From an uncultured Opitutales bacterium (GTDB lineage Bacteria; Verrucomicrobiota; Verrucomicrobiia; Opitutales; Intestinicryptomonadaceae), in NCBI GenBank assembly GCA_900545715.1, contig URAJ01000004.1, forward strand, positions 1 to 64,000: a stretch of DNA of 64,000 bases. Reading direction: 5' to 3'. This document shows positions 1 to 9,497 of this stretch, one piece after another. Each line of letters starts with the position of its first letter. Within the stretch, counting starts at the first letter, position 1. The notes under the pieces are model-generated. The model saw only the letters and a program-made list of their open reading frames with translations, had not been told where the DNA came from and did no database searches. Made by a program: the position numbers and the translations under genes.

Positions 1-989
1 CTGAATTCGCAATCCACTTCATTTGTAAATATCAATTTTACCGTGCTCGATTCCAAAGTGCGCGAGTTGTTCGTAAAAACGCCCCGGCCGTCGAGACCGC
101 CTATCTTTATAAAAGTGTTGGTGGCGCCCGGGGCGGGTTTTGCTGAATGCCAGCTTACTGTCCCGACCCTGTTGAGAAGGTTTAGGGTAGGGAGGTTTCC
201 GTCGGACGACGGCGTCATTCTGACGACACCGTCGATAGCAACGTCGGGCGTATTTTCGGAGTGGGCGACGGATGTGTCTTCGTTCCACACATTGAAGCTC
301 ACTACGGAATTCCCGTATATGTTGAAATCTCCCGTGACAGTGAGGTACTTCATGCAGGCAGATTCGAGCATGGTTGTGTCTTGGCCGATATTGTCGCCGG
401 CGGTCATTTTGCATACGCCCGCCGCGTCGCCGCCGAACTGGATTTCGGCGCGCGCGTCTTCGCTGCCGATATTGACGGTTCCTAAATTCACTTCCGGCTG
501 GTTTGAGTTAACCCTTGCCGAACCGAACGCAAGCACCCTGTTGGAAGAACCGCCCGTAAACGTGAATTCGCCTATGCTCCAATAGGCGCCTTCGGTGTTT
601 GAGAGAAACAGGGTTTTTGCGTCTCCACCGGCGACGGCGGAACCGCCCGAAATGTAGTCCGTGGCATTATAATTGTAGTTTAAGACGGAAAGCGACGCTA
701 TGTTTATGAAAGGTTGGTCTATGATATTGAAATAAATGCCCTCACTTCTGTGGGCGACGGGCAGATGGGCGTCGTAGTCGAACACCCAGTTGGCGTCGGG
801 GGAATTTACGTTTGTGTCCTCGGGAATCGCGGCATATTCGGAAGCGGACGAGCTCCACGCGGAAGCGCCGAATACCGGCATGCTTCCGTTGGCAGCGTCC
901 CCCTAATAGTAATATGTCTCCGCCGAGGCGGAAAGCGAAATGAAAAGTGACGCCAAAAACGGCAGGGAGATATGAGGAATATATTTCAT
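1..989 (-). CDS. Secreted autotransporter/PEP-CTERM-type protein, N-terminal part, interrupted by an in-frame TAG
   Basis: The gene runs off the left edge, so only its N-terminal part is present. Reading from ATG 989-987 gives a signal peptide (hydrophobic core IPHISLPFLASLFISLS, cleavage near SASA-E) followed by TYYY and then a TAG stop at 905-903. The same frame stays open from there to base 1. That stretch encodes Gly/Ser/Asn/Thr-rich sequence with beta-solenoid character (for example NLGTVNIGSEDARAEIQFGG and ILTGS-like turns), as in the passenger regions of Verrucomicrobia PEP-CTERM proteins. An internal ATG at 881-879 would give a product without a signal peptide. The C-terminal anchor lies outside the window. 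Either the stop is a real inactivating mutation or a sequence error. A sigma70-like promoter sits just upstream. The family call rests on composition and on resemblance to the second such gene near 9.5 kb. Confidence 0.5.
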
Positions 990-1000
990 AATAATGCCGC

Positions 1001-1030
1001 TATATACTATAATTAAGATAAGACAGTCAA
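1001..1030 (-). promoter_or_regulatory. Sigma70-like promoter of the interrupted secreted-protein gene
   Basis: On the minus strand TTGACT (1030-1025) is followed by an 18-base spacer and TATATA (1006-1001). The predicted start of transcription is only about 5 bases before the ATG at 989, so the message would be almost leaderless. Confidence 0.4.
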
Positions 1031-1114
1031 GCAATTTTTAAATTTGAAATCATTTTTCCCCGCGCTCCGCCTCCGCTTTATTTTCGCCCGCTTAATGCCG
1101 GTTTCTGCGACTAA

Positions 1115-1360
1115 AAATTCCCCGCCTCGCTCGACGCGGCGGAGCGCCTGACCTCCGGACGCGTCGCCGCATGGAACTACTATTATTCGCGCCTGTCGAT
1201 TTTTTCCTCGAACTCTGCGCGACGAGCAGTAGATTTTCGGCGTGCGCCGCTGGATTTTGCGTTTCGTTTGGGGGCGTGCACTTCGCGCGTAGTCCGAAGT
1301 TATGCGAAATATCGAAATCGGAAAGTCGCAATTTTTTCCATTATTGCGATTTTTCGATAA
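1115..1360 (+). pseudogene. Decayed 3' fragment of a wecE/rffA-type sugar aminotransferase
   Basis: This frame is open from just after a TAA at 1112-1114 to a TAA at 1358-1360 and has no usable start codon. Its translation contains SLDAAERLTSGRVAAWNYYY followed by SRLS. This aligns without gaps with QLNAAEKITAARVEAWNYYY and GRLS in the intact aminotransferase encoded at 61763-62893. Further on, in the same frame, APLDFAFRLGAC resembles APLHLCPMAERLGC of that protein, and the last residues (AIFR, stop) sit where the intact one ends in RIFDFYK. About 60 residues between the two blocks are missing and the 5' two thirds are absent. It is read as a relic of a paralogous or transferred copy. Confidence 0.6.
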
Positions 1361-1645
1361 ACACTGCAATTATACCGGCTCCCAGACGCCCTTATTTTTG
1401 CGGGATTGCAATTCTATGCGGGTTTGCCGATTGGGAAGATGCCAGCTTCCAAATAAATAGTTTATTTGCAACGTCCGTACTTTTTATCTGTCCATATTTA
1501 TTTACGCCAAGATTTTTTATTATTGCCGCGCAGAAAATTCATCTAATCGAAACGTAAATGTTCCGCAAAAAATTTTATTTTCTTTTAGATAGGAAGCCTT
1601 GTCTGAATTTCTTGGGGAAATCGTTCGATAGGAATCAAAAAACTA
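1361..1645. other. Intergenic, nothing recognised
   Basis: The stretch between the wecE relic and the purC terminator holds only short, AT-rich open frames without recognisable products. Confidence 0.5.
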
Positions 1646-1680
1646 TAAAAAAACCGCCGTTTGCGCGGCGGTTCTTTTTT
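1646..1680 (-). terminator. Intrinsic terminator after purC, bidirectional
   Basis: An 8 bp stem AACCGCCG/CGGCGGTT (1652-1659 and 1666-1673) with a 6-base loop is flanked by A-runs on the left and T-runs on the right. On the minus strand it directly follows the purC stop and is followed by a U-tract. Confidence 0.8.
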
Positions 1681-2576
1681 TACTTTCCCATCAACTTCGA
1701 TAGGGCTTCCGAATAGCATTTTATAGTGTTTTGAACCACCTCCGGCGGAAGCACGGGCCCGGGAGCCTGCTTGTTCCAATCGAGAGTTTCAAGCCAATCC
1801 CTTACGTATTGCTTGTCGTAGGAGGGCTGGGAGCGGCCAACCTCGTACTTATCTGCCGGCCAGTAGCGCGAGGAGTCGGGCGTTAGGACTTCGTCTATTA
1901 AGTAAACTTTCCCTTCAGCGTCCGTCCCAAATTCAAACTTTGTGTCGGCGAGGATTATGCCGCAGCTTTGCGCCTTTTTTAGACCCATGTCGTAGAGAGC
2001 AAGGCTTGCGTCCCTGATTTTCCCGAATATTTCATCTCCCAAGAGTTTTTGGCATTCGGCATTTGTAATGGGCATATCGTGGCCTTCGGCGGCTTTTGTC
2101 GTAGGCGTAAACAAAGGCTCGGGAAGCTTCTGGCTTTCCTTCATTCCCGCCGGAAGCTCAAACTCGAAGAGCTTTCCTGTTTTTGAGTATTCTTTCCAGC
2201 CGCTACCTGCGAGGTATCCGCGCACTATCGCTTCTATCGGCATCGGCTTTAATTTTTTCACTATCATCGAGCGCCTTATAAGCTGCGGGAAGTCTTTCAA
2301 AACTTCGCGCACGCGCTCGTCGTGGTTTTCCACCAAGTGAGTCGGCATAATTTTAGCTGCCTGCTCAAACCACCAAAGGCTTATCATCGTAAGCAGTATT
2401 CCTTTTCCGGGAACGCCGTTTGGCATTATGACGTCGAACGCCGAAAGGCGGTCGGTGGCGACAATCAAAAGTTCGTCGCCGAGGTCGAAATTTTCGCGCA
2501 CTTTGCCTTTGGACACCCTTTTGTATGGAAGCCCTTCGACTGTCATGAGCGGTTCTTTTGGAAGATTAAAATTCAT
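1680..2576 (-). CDS. purC: SAICAR synthase (phosphoribosylaminoimidazole-succinocarboxamide synthase)
   Basis: The enzyme performs the ATP-dependent ligation of aspartate to CAIR, a step of de novo purine synthesis in the cytoplasm. The 298-residue length fits the longer form of the family. Conserved blocks are visible: SKGKVRENFDLGD (about 22-34), the nucleotide-binding VATDRLSAFD (39-48), the substrate motif VRGYLAGSGWKEY (about 118-130) and LIDEVLTPDSSRYW (about 226-239). It appears to stand alone, with its own terminator directly after the stop codon. No other pur gene is nearby. Confidence 0.97.
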   Translation of the reverse strand: MNFNLPKEPLMTVEGLPYKRVSKGKVRENFDLGDELLIVATDRLSAFDVIMPNGVPGKGILLTMISLWWFEQAAKIMPTHLVENHDERVREVLKDFPQLIRRSMIVKKLKPMPIEAIVRGYLAGSGWKEYSKTGKLFEFELPAGMKESQKLPEPLFTPTTKAAEGHDMPITNAECQKLLGDEIFGKIRDASLALYDMGLKKAQSCGIILADTKFEFGTDAEGKVYLIDEVLTPDSSRYWPADKYEVGRSQPSYDKQYVRDWLETLDWNKQAPGPVLPPEVVQNTIKCYSEALSKLMGK

Positions 2577-2800
2577 AGTCCAAGATAAAATTCAATAGCG
2601 GTGCAAAATGCAAGCAAAAGAGAATTTTTAAGTTTTTACCGTTTTTGCGCAATAATGCTGTATGACTTTAGTTTACTCAAAAGCTTTTTTCTGGCTTGTA
2701 GGTTGCGATTGCTGCGTTTTGAGCCGACAGCTTTTTTTATGGCAATGTACTGTTTCTGATTTTACCGCAAAAAGTATGCAAAGGCAGTGCCGTAAACAAT

Positions 2801-2830
2801 AAAAAAGCCCCATGCTTGCAGCATGGAGCC
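2801..2830 (-). terminator. Intrinsic terminator downstream of the GH2 gene
   Basis: On the minus strand GCTCCATGCT-GC-AAGCATGGGGC forms a GC-rich hairpin directly followed by six T. It lies about 80 bases after the GH2 stop codon. Confidence 0.8.
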
Positions 2831-2909
2831 ATTGTGACTGTAAAAAATTTTTACCCCGCGTAAGCAAGAAAGCTCGTGAAACGCTTAGCGCGCCTTTTGA
2901 CAAATGCGG

Positions 2910-5339
2910 TTATTTTTTAGGATTTAGTTTTAGCTTTACCGTTTTCGTCGGGAGCCCATCTGCCTCTATTGTAAGCGCAACTTCTCCGGGGGTGCGTCCG
3001 GCTCTCAATATAGCTAAGGCTTTTCCGCAGTATAGGGAACGCGTATTGCCGGTATGCAGTTCGTTGCTATTCATATCTCCGTTGTCGAGCCCTATCAACT
3101 TCGCTGGGCCCTCGACTTTAAACGTAAGCTTGTTGTTGGCGAGCGGGTGCACACGGCCGTTTTTGTCAACGGCTTTTATCGCCAAGTGTTGCAAGTCCAT
3201 TCCGTCGGCTTTCCAGTTCGGATTCTCGGCAGTTACCACTATTTCGGCAGGTTCCCCTGCGGTTTCCATCTTGTATTCGCCGACAACTTTCCCGCCGGTT
3301 CTTGCAACCGCTTTAAGTTCCCCGGGTTCGTAGGCTACACTCAGCCATACTATCCTATTTCTGGCATGCGGATTTTTTCTATCGTTCTTTTTTACTCCGA
3401 GAGATTTTCCGTTTAGGAACAACTCGACTTCGTCCGCGTTTGTGTAAATCGCGACCGGCACTTTTGAGCCTTTTTCGCGGTTCCAGTTCTCGTTTTCCGG
3501 CGTCAGCCCTACATTCACCCCGTTGTGGAATACAAATCTATCCTTAGCGTCTCTCGATTCTATTACCCCGAGATGCACAGAGGGCTTGTCTTCCATAAAA
3601 TTCGCCTTGACCCAATAGCATTGAGGCAGCGGGTTGAGCGCCATATCTATAAAGGCTTTATCGCCCCAGCCTTTCGACGGCCAACCGAAGGATTCCCCAA
3701 AATATGCTATGGCCCCCCAGTACGCGAGTCCTACAACCTTGTCGAGATTCATTCCAAAGTAATTTCCGCCGATATTCCAAGTCCCGGCCTCGCTCTGGTA
3801 GAAAATCATATTGGGGAACTTCTTTGCGTCCTTCTCAAAAAAAGACCATGTGTAGTTTTGCGCGGATATGTCGGTTGCAAACGCGAGCTCTGCCGGTTCT
3901 GACTCCTTCCAATTCGGATCTTTTTCACCTATCCCCTTGGCTCGGGCTGGAAATTGTGCGACGGTGTAGGGGCGGGTTGCGTCGTACTTCTTGCAGAGGT
4001 CGCGCATTTTTTTGTACATTGTCACGCCGTAGTCGCCGTATTTGTCATTGCGGGTTTGTATATCTAGCTCGTTGCCGAGGCTCCATATCACGACGCTCGG
4101 GTGGTTTCTGTCGCGCTTTATAAATTCTTCCAAAACGTAGGGCCAAACTTCGTCAGCGCTGTTCTTTCGGCCGGCGACAAACCATTTGCTCCATTTGTCG
4201 AAAGCTTCGTCCGTTATCAGAATCCCGTATTTGTCCGCCAAGTCGAGCAACGATTTTGAGTATGGATTGTGGGCGGTACGAATATGGTTTACCCCCATCG
4301 ACTTTAAAAACTTTATTCTGCGTTCCAACGCCGAATCGTAAACGGCGGCGCCAAGTGCGCCCAAGTCGTGGTGCAAATTAACGCCTTTAAGCAGGACTTT
4401 CTTGCCGTTTAGTACAAAGCCATTTTCAGGGTTGAACTCAATTTTTCTGATACCAAAAGTTTCCTTTTGCAAATCTACCGCGCCGTTGCCGGAATCGACC
4501 TCGACTTCGGCGGAATACAGTGCAGGGGTTTCGGGCGACCAGAGCGACGGATTTTTTATATCGAATTTTAAGTCGGCCTTCGCGGACGAATTTGCGGGTA
4601 TCTCAATATTCTTTGAAGCCTCTGAGATTTCCTTTCCGTCGGGGGAAAAGATTTTTGCCTTTACGGATACTTGGCGCGGAGCTGCGAGAGTGTTTTCAAC
4701 TTCGACAGACACGTTTGCCGAGGCGGAGTCGCGGTTTATTTCAGGAGTCGTTATATATACGCCGTGGCGCGCTACGGCTACAGGATTTTTTACGACGATA
4801 TTGACGTTTCTGAAAATTCCGCCGCCCGTGTACCAGCGCGACGCCCCCATTACGCGCGAATAAACCGCCACAACATTTGGCTTATCGTAGTCGAGATACT
4901 TTGAGATGTCTGCCTCAAAGCCTATGTATCCGTATTCGTTGGAGGCTACTTTTTCGCCGTTTATGTAAACGTCGGAGACGCTCATTACGCCTTCAAAATC
5001 GAGAATAACCCTCTTGCCTTTCCATTCTGGGGAGGCGTTAAACGTCTTTCTGTACCAGCCTTCGCCGTAGGGCTTGAACCCGCGCCCTTTGAGGTCGCCG
5101 CCGTTCTTTTTTATCTCCTCCTCCGACGGAACTACCCACGGCTGCTCTATCTGGTAGTCGTGAGGAAGGTCGAGAACCCTCCATGAGGAGTCGTCAAAAT
5201 CCCTATTTTGGGCGTTCGGATTTTTCCCGTAAAAAAACTTCCAGTCGAAGTTCCAGTTTGCGACTTCGGCTGCGTTTGAGGCGCATATAAAAATTGCCAG
5301 AGCCGATAATATTTTTGCCGTGTTTGATATTTTTTTCAT
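2910..5339 (-). CDS. Secreted glycoside hydrolase family 2 enzyme (beta-galactosidase-like)
   Basis: An 809-residue exported glycosidase. An N-terminal signal peptide (KILSALAIFICASNAAE) precedes the GH2 sugar-binding jelly roll (GWYRKTFNASPEWKGKRVIL region), an immunoglobulin-like domain and the TIM-barrel. The catalytic acid/base is E424 in WSLGNELD, and the nucleophile is E517 in FYQSEAGTWN. The C-terminal part (about 600-809) carries further beta-sandwich domains of the type found in LacZ-like enzymes of polysaccharide degraders. GH2 covers beta-galactosidases, glucuronidases and mannosidases, so the substrate is not settled. The gene starts 39 bases after the Sel1-repeat gene on the same strand and probably shares its transcript. 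Confidence 0.9.
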   Translation of the reverse strand: MKKISNTAKILSALAIFICASNAAEVANWNFDWKFFYGKNPNAQNRDFDDSSWRVLDLPHDYQIEQPWVVPSEEEIKKNGGDLKGRGFKPYGEGWYRKTFNASPEWKGKRVILDFEGVMSVSDVYINGEKVASNEYGYIGFEADISKYLDYDKPNVVAVYSRVMGASRWYTGGGIFRNVNIVVKNPVAVARHGVYITTPEINRDSASANVSVEVENTLAAPRQVSVKAKIFSPDGKEISEASKNIEIPANSSAKADLKFDIKNPSLWSPETPALYSAEVEVDSGNGAVDLQKETFGIRKIEFNPENGFVLNGKKVLLKGVNLHHDLGALGAAVYDSALERRIKFLKSMGVNHIRTAHNPYSKSLLDLADKYGILITDEAFDKWSKWFVAGRKNSADEVWPYVLEEFIKRDRNHPSVVIWSLGNELDIQTRNDKYGDYGVTMYKKMRDLCKKYDATRPYTVAQFPARAKGIGEKDPNWKESEPAELAFATDISAQNYTWSFFEKDAKKFPNMIFYQSEAGTWNIGGNYFGMNLDKVVGLAYWGAIAYFGESFGWPSKGWGDKAFIDMALNPLPQCYWVKANFMEDKPSVHLGVIESRDAKDRFVFHNGVNVGLTPENENWNREKGSKVPVAIYTNADEVELFLNGKSLGVKKNDRKNPHARNRIVWLSVAYEPGELKAVARTGGKVVGEYKMETAGEPAEIVVTAENPNWKADGMDLQHLAIKAVDKNGRVHPLANNKLTFKVEGPAKLIGLDNGDMNSNELHTGNTRSLYCGKALAILRAGRTPGEVALTIEADGLPTKTVKLKLNPKK

Positions 5340-5378
5340 TGTTAAGTTTTACCTGCCGAGTACAGCGATTTTATGCGT

Positions 5379-6227
5379 TTATTTTGAATTGTTTTCCTTA
5401 GTGTTTTTTTCGGAATTTTCCATTGAGAGGTCGAGCCTAAGCTTGTCAGCCGCCTTGCGCGACTCTTCGTCGCCGAGCTGTGCCGCTCTTGAAAAGCATT
5501 GGAAGGCTGCGTTTTTATCCTTGTTTATGCCGCTTCCCGATGCGTAGGCTATGCCCAGATAGCGCAGCGATTCGACGCTTCCGTGCTCCGCGGCGCTCGT
5601 CCATATCGCAACTGCCTTCCTTTGGTCAATTTTCGTTCCGTCGCCGGTAAAGTAGCAGAGCCCGAGATAGGTTTGGGCTACGAGATTGCCTTTCTCGGCG
5701 GAAGATTTCCATAATTCAAAAGCCTTTTTTAAGTCGCGCTCGACGCCTTCGCCGCGAGCGTAGGCGAAAGCCAGATTGTTTTGGGCGCGGTGGTTGCCTT
5801 GCTTTGCGGAGCGCTCCCACCAGAATGCCGCCGTTTGATAGTCTCTCAAAACTCCCTTGCCATTGCAGTATGCCGTCCCGAGAAAAAATTGGGCGTCGGG
5901 GTCGCCGCGCTTGGCGGCTTCGTTCCAGATTTTTATTGCGCGCGGGACGTCCGCCAAAACGCCGTTGCCTCCAAACAGCGCCGCGCCGAGGTTTGTGAGA
6001 GCCCTGACGTCGCCGTTTTTGGCCGCAGCCTCCCACCACATTATCGCCAATTCGTAGTTGGGGGCGAATTCCCCGCCACCGCCGTCGGCGTAGTATTCGC
6101 CTATTTCATTCATGGCTTTTGCGTCGCCTTTTTTTGCGTCTTCCATTTTTTTCTGGAGGTCAAATTTTTCCGCGCCCGATAAAAGCGCCGCGGCAACCGC
6201 GAAAAGTAGTATAAGAAACTTCTTCAT
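5379..6227 (-). CDS. Exported Sel1-repeat (TPR-like) protein
   Basis: A 282-residue protein with a signal peptide (KKFLILLFAVAAALLSGAE) followed by about six Sel1-like repeats, each built on A-x2-x-G-x4-LG-x-x-Y-x-x-G-x-G-V (for example AQFFLGTAYCNGKGVLRDYQ and AQTYLGLCYFTGDGTKID). Such repeats form alpha-solenoids used for protein-protein contacts in the cell envelope or periplasm. A charged tail rich in Asn, Lys and Glu ends the protein. It lies directly upstream of the GH2 gene. No enzymatic function is implied. Confidence 0.88.
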   Translation of the reverse strand: MKKFLILLFAVAAALLSGAEKFDLQKKMEDAKKGDAKAMNEIGEYYADGGGGEFAPNYELAIMWWEAAAKNGDVRALTNLGAALFGGNGVLADVPRAIKIWNEAAKRGDPDAQFFLGTAYCNGKGVLRDYQTAAFWWERSAKQGNHRAQNNLAFAYARGEGVERDLKKAFELWKSSAEKGNLVAQTYLGLCYFTGDGTKIDQRKAVAIWTSAAEHGSVESLRYLGIAYASGSGINKDKNAAFQCFSRAAQLGDEESRKAADKLRLDLSMENSEKNTKENNSK

Positions 6228-6513
6228 ATGGAGAGTATTTTTTTAGAATTCTGCGCCCATTGCAAGCGCAAAACCGCGCATAAAATATTGCTGTTTCTTT
6301 TCCCGCCAGTAGCCCGATGTCGCCGCGTAAAACAGCGGTGCATCGTGCGCTTTTATAAAAAAGGCGCCCGCCGTTTCCCGCAGCGCCGAATGTGGAGTGC
6401 TTTCACTTCCGCTTTATCTAAAATCTTTTACTGCGAGCCCGCCACCTCGGCGCGCAAAAAATACAAATTTCCGCGGAGAAAATTTTGGAATAGCCAATAT
6501 ATTCGGGGCGTGG

Positions 6514-8469
6514 CTACTTTTTGGAGCGCAAAAATTTTATCTGGTCGCGGAGAAGGGCGGCGCGCTCAAATTCAAGCCAGTCGGCGGCGTCGAGCATTTC
6601 CTCGTTCAGGCGGCTTATTATTTTTTCTATTTCACCCTTTGACTTTTTAGATACGTCGATTTTCGCCTCCGAGCGCTTTACAAGCGACGGCTGAATCGGC
6701 TTGGTGACAGTGTGCGGGGTGATTTTATGCAGAATGTTGTAATCGCTCTGTATTTGCCTTCTGCGGCGGCAAGTTTCAACTGCCGATTTCAGCGAACCCG
6801 TCATGTTGTCGGCGTATAGGATTACCCGCCCGTTCTCATGCCTCGCCGCGCGCCCCGCTGTTTGTATAAGGCTTGTCGCAGAGCGCAAAAAGCCCTCCTT
6901 GTCCGCGTCGAGTATGCATACGAGCGAAACTTCCGGAATGTCTAGCCCCTCTCTCAGCAAGTTTACCCCGACGAGCGCGTCGAAATCTCCAGACCTCAGC
7001 CGCCTCAATATCTCAACGCGCTCTATCGCGTCTATGTCTGAGTGCAGATATTCTATGCGCACGCCGCTTTCGCGGAGAAATTCCGATATTTCCTCGCTCA
7101 TTCTTTTGGTAAGAGTCGTCACAAAGACTCTCTCGCCCTTTTCGGCGGCGGCCTTTATCTCGGCGGCGCAGTCCTCGACCTGTCCGGCTATCGGGCGTAT
7201 TATCATCTCCGGGTCGAGCAGGCCGGTAGGGCGTATGATCTGTTCGGCGACTGTGTCGCTTACGGAAAGCTCAAACGGCGCGGGAGTCGCCGACACGAAA
7301 ATCGTCTGGCCTGTCAGCGAATCGAATTCCGCCGGGCGCAAAGGGCGGTTGTCGAGCGCGCTCGGAAGCCTAAATCCGTACTCTATGAGCCTTTCCTTGC
7401 GCGCCCTGTCGCCGTTGTACATTCCCCTTATCTGCGGGTATGTCACATGGCTTTCGTCGATAAACAGTATTGTGTCTTTCGGAAAGAAGTCGAGAAGGCA
7501 CCACGGCCGCGAGCCCGCTGGCCTGCCGGCAAGATGCCTCGAATAGTTTTCTATGCCTGTGCAAAAGCCCGTCTCTGCGAGCATGTCTAAATCCTGCTCA
7601 GTCCGCATCTTTATGCGCTGCGCCTCGACCAGCTTGTTTTGCGATTCAAGCTCCGCAACGCGCGCGTCAAGCTCGGCGCGTATGTTGGGTATTGCCGCGC
7701 TTATGCTGTCTTTGGGGGTGACGAAGCCTGTTGCGGGGTATAGGTCGAACCTGTCGAGCTTTCCGAGGGGCGAGCCCGTGACGGGATCTATCTTTTTTAG
7801 ACAGTCTATTTCGTCGCCGAAAAATTCTATTCTCAGCGCGCAGTCAAGATACGCCGGAAATACATCTACAACATCGCCCCTGACCCGGAAAAGCCCCCTT
7901 TCAAAGGCGGTGTTGTTGCGCTCGTAGTGTATATCGGTTAGCTTTTCGACAAGCTCGCCCCTCTTCATCGCGATTCCCGGGCGCAATGGAATCATCATTT
8001 TTCGGAAGTCTTCGGGGGAGCCGAGGCCGTATATGCACGAAACTGTTGCAACAACGATTACGTCGCGGCGCGAAACAAGGGCGCTGGCGGCGGATATGCG
8101 GAGCTTTTCAATCTCGTCGTTTATGGACGAGTCTTTTTCTATATAAGTGTCGGTTTGGGGAATGTAGGCTTCAGGCTGGTAGTAGTCGTAGTAGCTTACA
8201 AAGTATTCCACGGCGTTCTCCGGGAAAAACTCTTTAAACTCTGCGTAAAGCTGTGCGGAAAGCGTCTTATTGTGCGATATTATAAGCGCGGGGCGGTTCA
8301 TTTCCGCTATGACGTTTGCCATTGTGAAAGTTTTGCCGGAACCCGTGACGCCCACGAGAGTCGAATATTTTGAGCCTCTTTTTAGAGAGCCGCACAAGTC
8401 CTCTATCGCCTTCGGCTGGTCGCCCGAGGGTTTGTATTTGCTCGAAAGTTTAAAAAGTTTTTCCTCCAT
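6514..8469 (-). CDS. uvrB: Excinuclease ABC subunit B
   Basis: The DNA-damage verification helicase of nucleotide excision repair. The 651-residue protein shows Walker A GVTGSGKT (40-47), the tyrosine-rich beta-hairpin region [20 protein letters not shown] (about 88-107), helicase motifs such as [10 protein letters not shown] and [20 protein letters not shown], and a C-terminal UVR motif (about 613-648: [12 protein letters not shown] to DQIKFL) that contacts UvrC/UvrA. It overlaps nothing and follows the HAD gene with a 5-base gap, so the two are co-transcribed. Confidence 0.98.
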   Translation of the reverse strand: MEEKLFKLSSKYKPSGDQPKAIEDLCGSLKRGSKYSTLVGVTGSGKTFTMANVIAEMNRPALIISHNKTLSAQLYAEFKEFFPENAVEYFVSYYDYYQPEAYIPQTDTYIEKDSSINDEIEKLRISAASALVSRRDVIVVATVSCIYGLGSPEDFRKMMIPLRPGIAMKRGELVEKLTDIHYERNNTAFERGLFRVRGDVVDVFPAYLDCALRIEFFGDEIDCLKKIDPVTGSPLGKLDRFDLYPATGFVTPKDSISAAIPNIRAELDARVAELESQNKLVEAQRIKMRTEQDLDMLAETGFCTGIENYSRHLAGRPAGSRPWCLLDFFPKDTILFIDESHVTYPQIRGMYNGDRARKERLIEYGFRLPSALDNRPLRPAEFDSLTGQTIFVSATPAPFELSVSDTVAEQIIRPTGLLDPEMIIRPIAGQVEDCAAEIKAAAEKGERVFVTTLTKRMSEEISEFLRESGVRIEYLHSDIDAIERVEILRRLRSGDFDALVGVNLLREGLDIPEVSLVCILDADKEGFLRSATSLIQTAGRAARHENGRVILYADNMTGSLKSAVETCRRRRQIQSDYNILHKITPHTVTKPIQPSLVKRSEAKIDVSKKSKGEIEKIISRLNEEMLDAADWLEFERAALLRDQIKFLRSKK

Positions 8470-8474
8470 TGCTG

Positions 8475-9221
8475 TCAGCTTATGAAAAGCGCGCGGAGAG
8501 CGCCTGTCGAGAATTCGGAAAAATCGCCTATGATTGCATTCGGGCGCTCTTCGGGCAGTTTGCGGTCAAGCCAGAAAGATTTTGGATTTGTTGTTGCCAG
8601 TGCGACTTTAACCGCCCCTGCGCGCGCCGCGGCGACTATCCCCGCGAGGGAGTCTTCAAAAACTGCGCAATCGCAAGCCTCCAACCCGAGCCTTTGGGCG
8701 GCCTTTTGGTATACGTCGGGCGCGGGCTTGCCGTGTTCGACGTCTTCGGAAGTGACGAAAGCTGCAAAGTCTTTTCTCATTCCGAGAGTGTCGAGCGCCT
8801 GCTCGAGATTCTCGCGCGGAGTTGACGAGCCCACTGCGCACGGTATGCCTTCTTTGTTCAAGGCGCGTATGAAATCGACTGCGCCCTTTATTGTGGGGAG
8901 GCCGTTTCGCGCAATTCCGTCCCTATAAATGGTCTCTTTCTCGTCGGAGAGCCTTTGCGCCTCTTTGATGTCCGGCGTCCATTTCAAGATATCTACTATG
9001 ATTTCCAAATTGCGCTTGCCAAATGTGGATTTAAAAAATCCTTCGGGCAGGAACAAGTTCTCGCGGCGCGCGAGTTCCTTCCAGCTTGCCTCGTGCGCGG
9101 CGCCGGAATCGACCACCACGCCGTCCCAATCGAAAAGCGCTCCCAATTTTTTTTCCATTCTTTCGATAATCGGCGCATTTTTGGGGATTTCAAATTTTTT
9201 ATTACGGATATTCGGATTCAT
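8475..9221 (-). CDS. HAD-superfamily hydrolase, beta-phosphoglucomutase/phosphatase-like
   Basis: A HAD enzyme with motif I DWDG (31-34), a helical cap domain, motif II region [10 protein letters not shown], the motif III lysine in HGKPAPDVY and motif [13 protein letters not shown]. This is the phosphoglycolate phosphatase/beta-phosphoglucomutase branch. The second position of motif I is W-D rather than D-L-D, but both aspartates are in place. The substrate is unknown. A start at the internal ATG (9158) would remove 21 residues and place motif I close to the N-terminus as is usual; neither start has a strong ribosome-binding site. It is upstream of and coupled to uvrB. Confidence 0.88.
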   Translation of the reverse strand: MNPNIRNKKFEIPKNAPIIERMEKKLGALFDWDGVVVDSGAAHEASWKELARRENLFLPEGFFKSTFGKRNLEIIVDILKWTPDIKEAQRLSDEKETIYRDGIARNGLPTIKGAVDFIRALNKEGIPCAVGSSTPRENLEQALDTLGMRKDFAAFVTSEDVEHGKPAPDVYQKAAQRLGLEACDCAVFEDSLAGIVAAARAGAVKVALATTNPKSFWLDRKLPEERPNAIIGDFSEFSTGALRALFIS

Positions 9222-9497
9222 TGCAGATTTTTAATCCCAAATATTTACTAGGGTTGTGCAAAACTTTTTTCGCCGTTTATTTCCAAAATTGGACGAAGTT
9301 TTTTAACAAGCTTTGCGAACTTGCGCGGTTCCTTGAAAAATCAATACTGATAAAGTGGGGTATTACCGTATTATAGTTGTACCGCAAATAGTTCTGAATT
9401 TTATGTCTTGCACTTTTCTAATTTTATATTAAATGCCTAAAACATAATGATGAAGATATATTAACTTTTTTTTAAGCTTATTACGGCGATTGCCGCA

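Noticed and set aside
903..905. Pyrrolysine or other recoding at the TAG
   Set aside because: No recoding genes or structures are visible in the window, and a mutation or sequence error is simpler.
2673..2903. 76-residue ORF downstream of the GH2 gene
   Set aside because: It spans the terminator of the GH2 gene and has no recognisable content.
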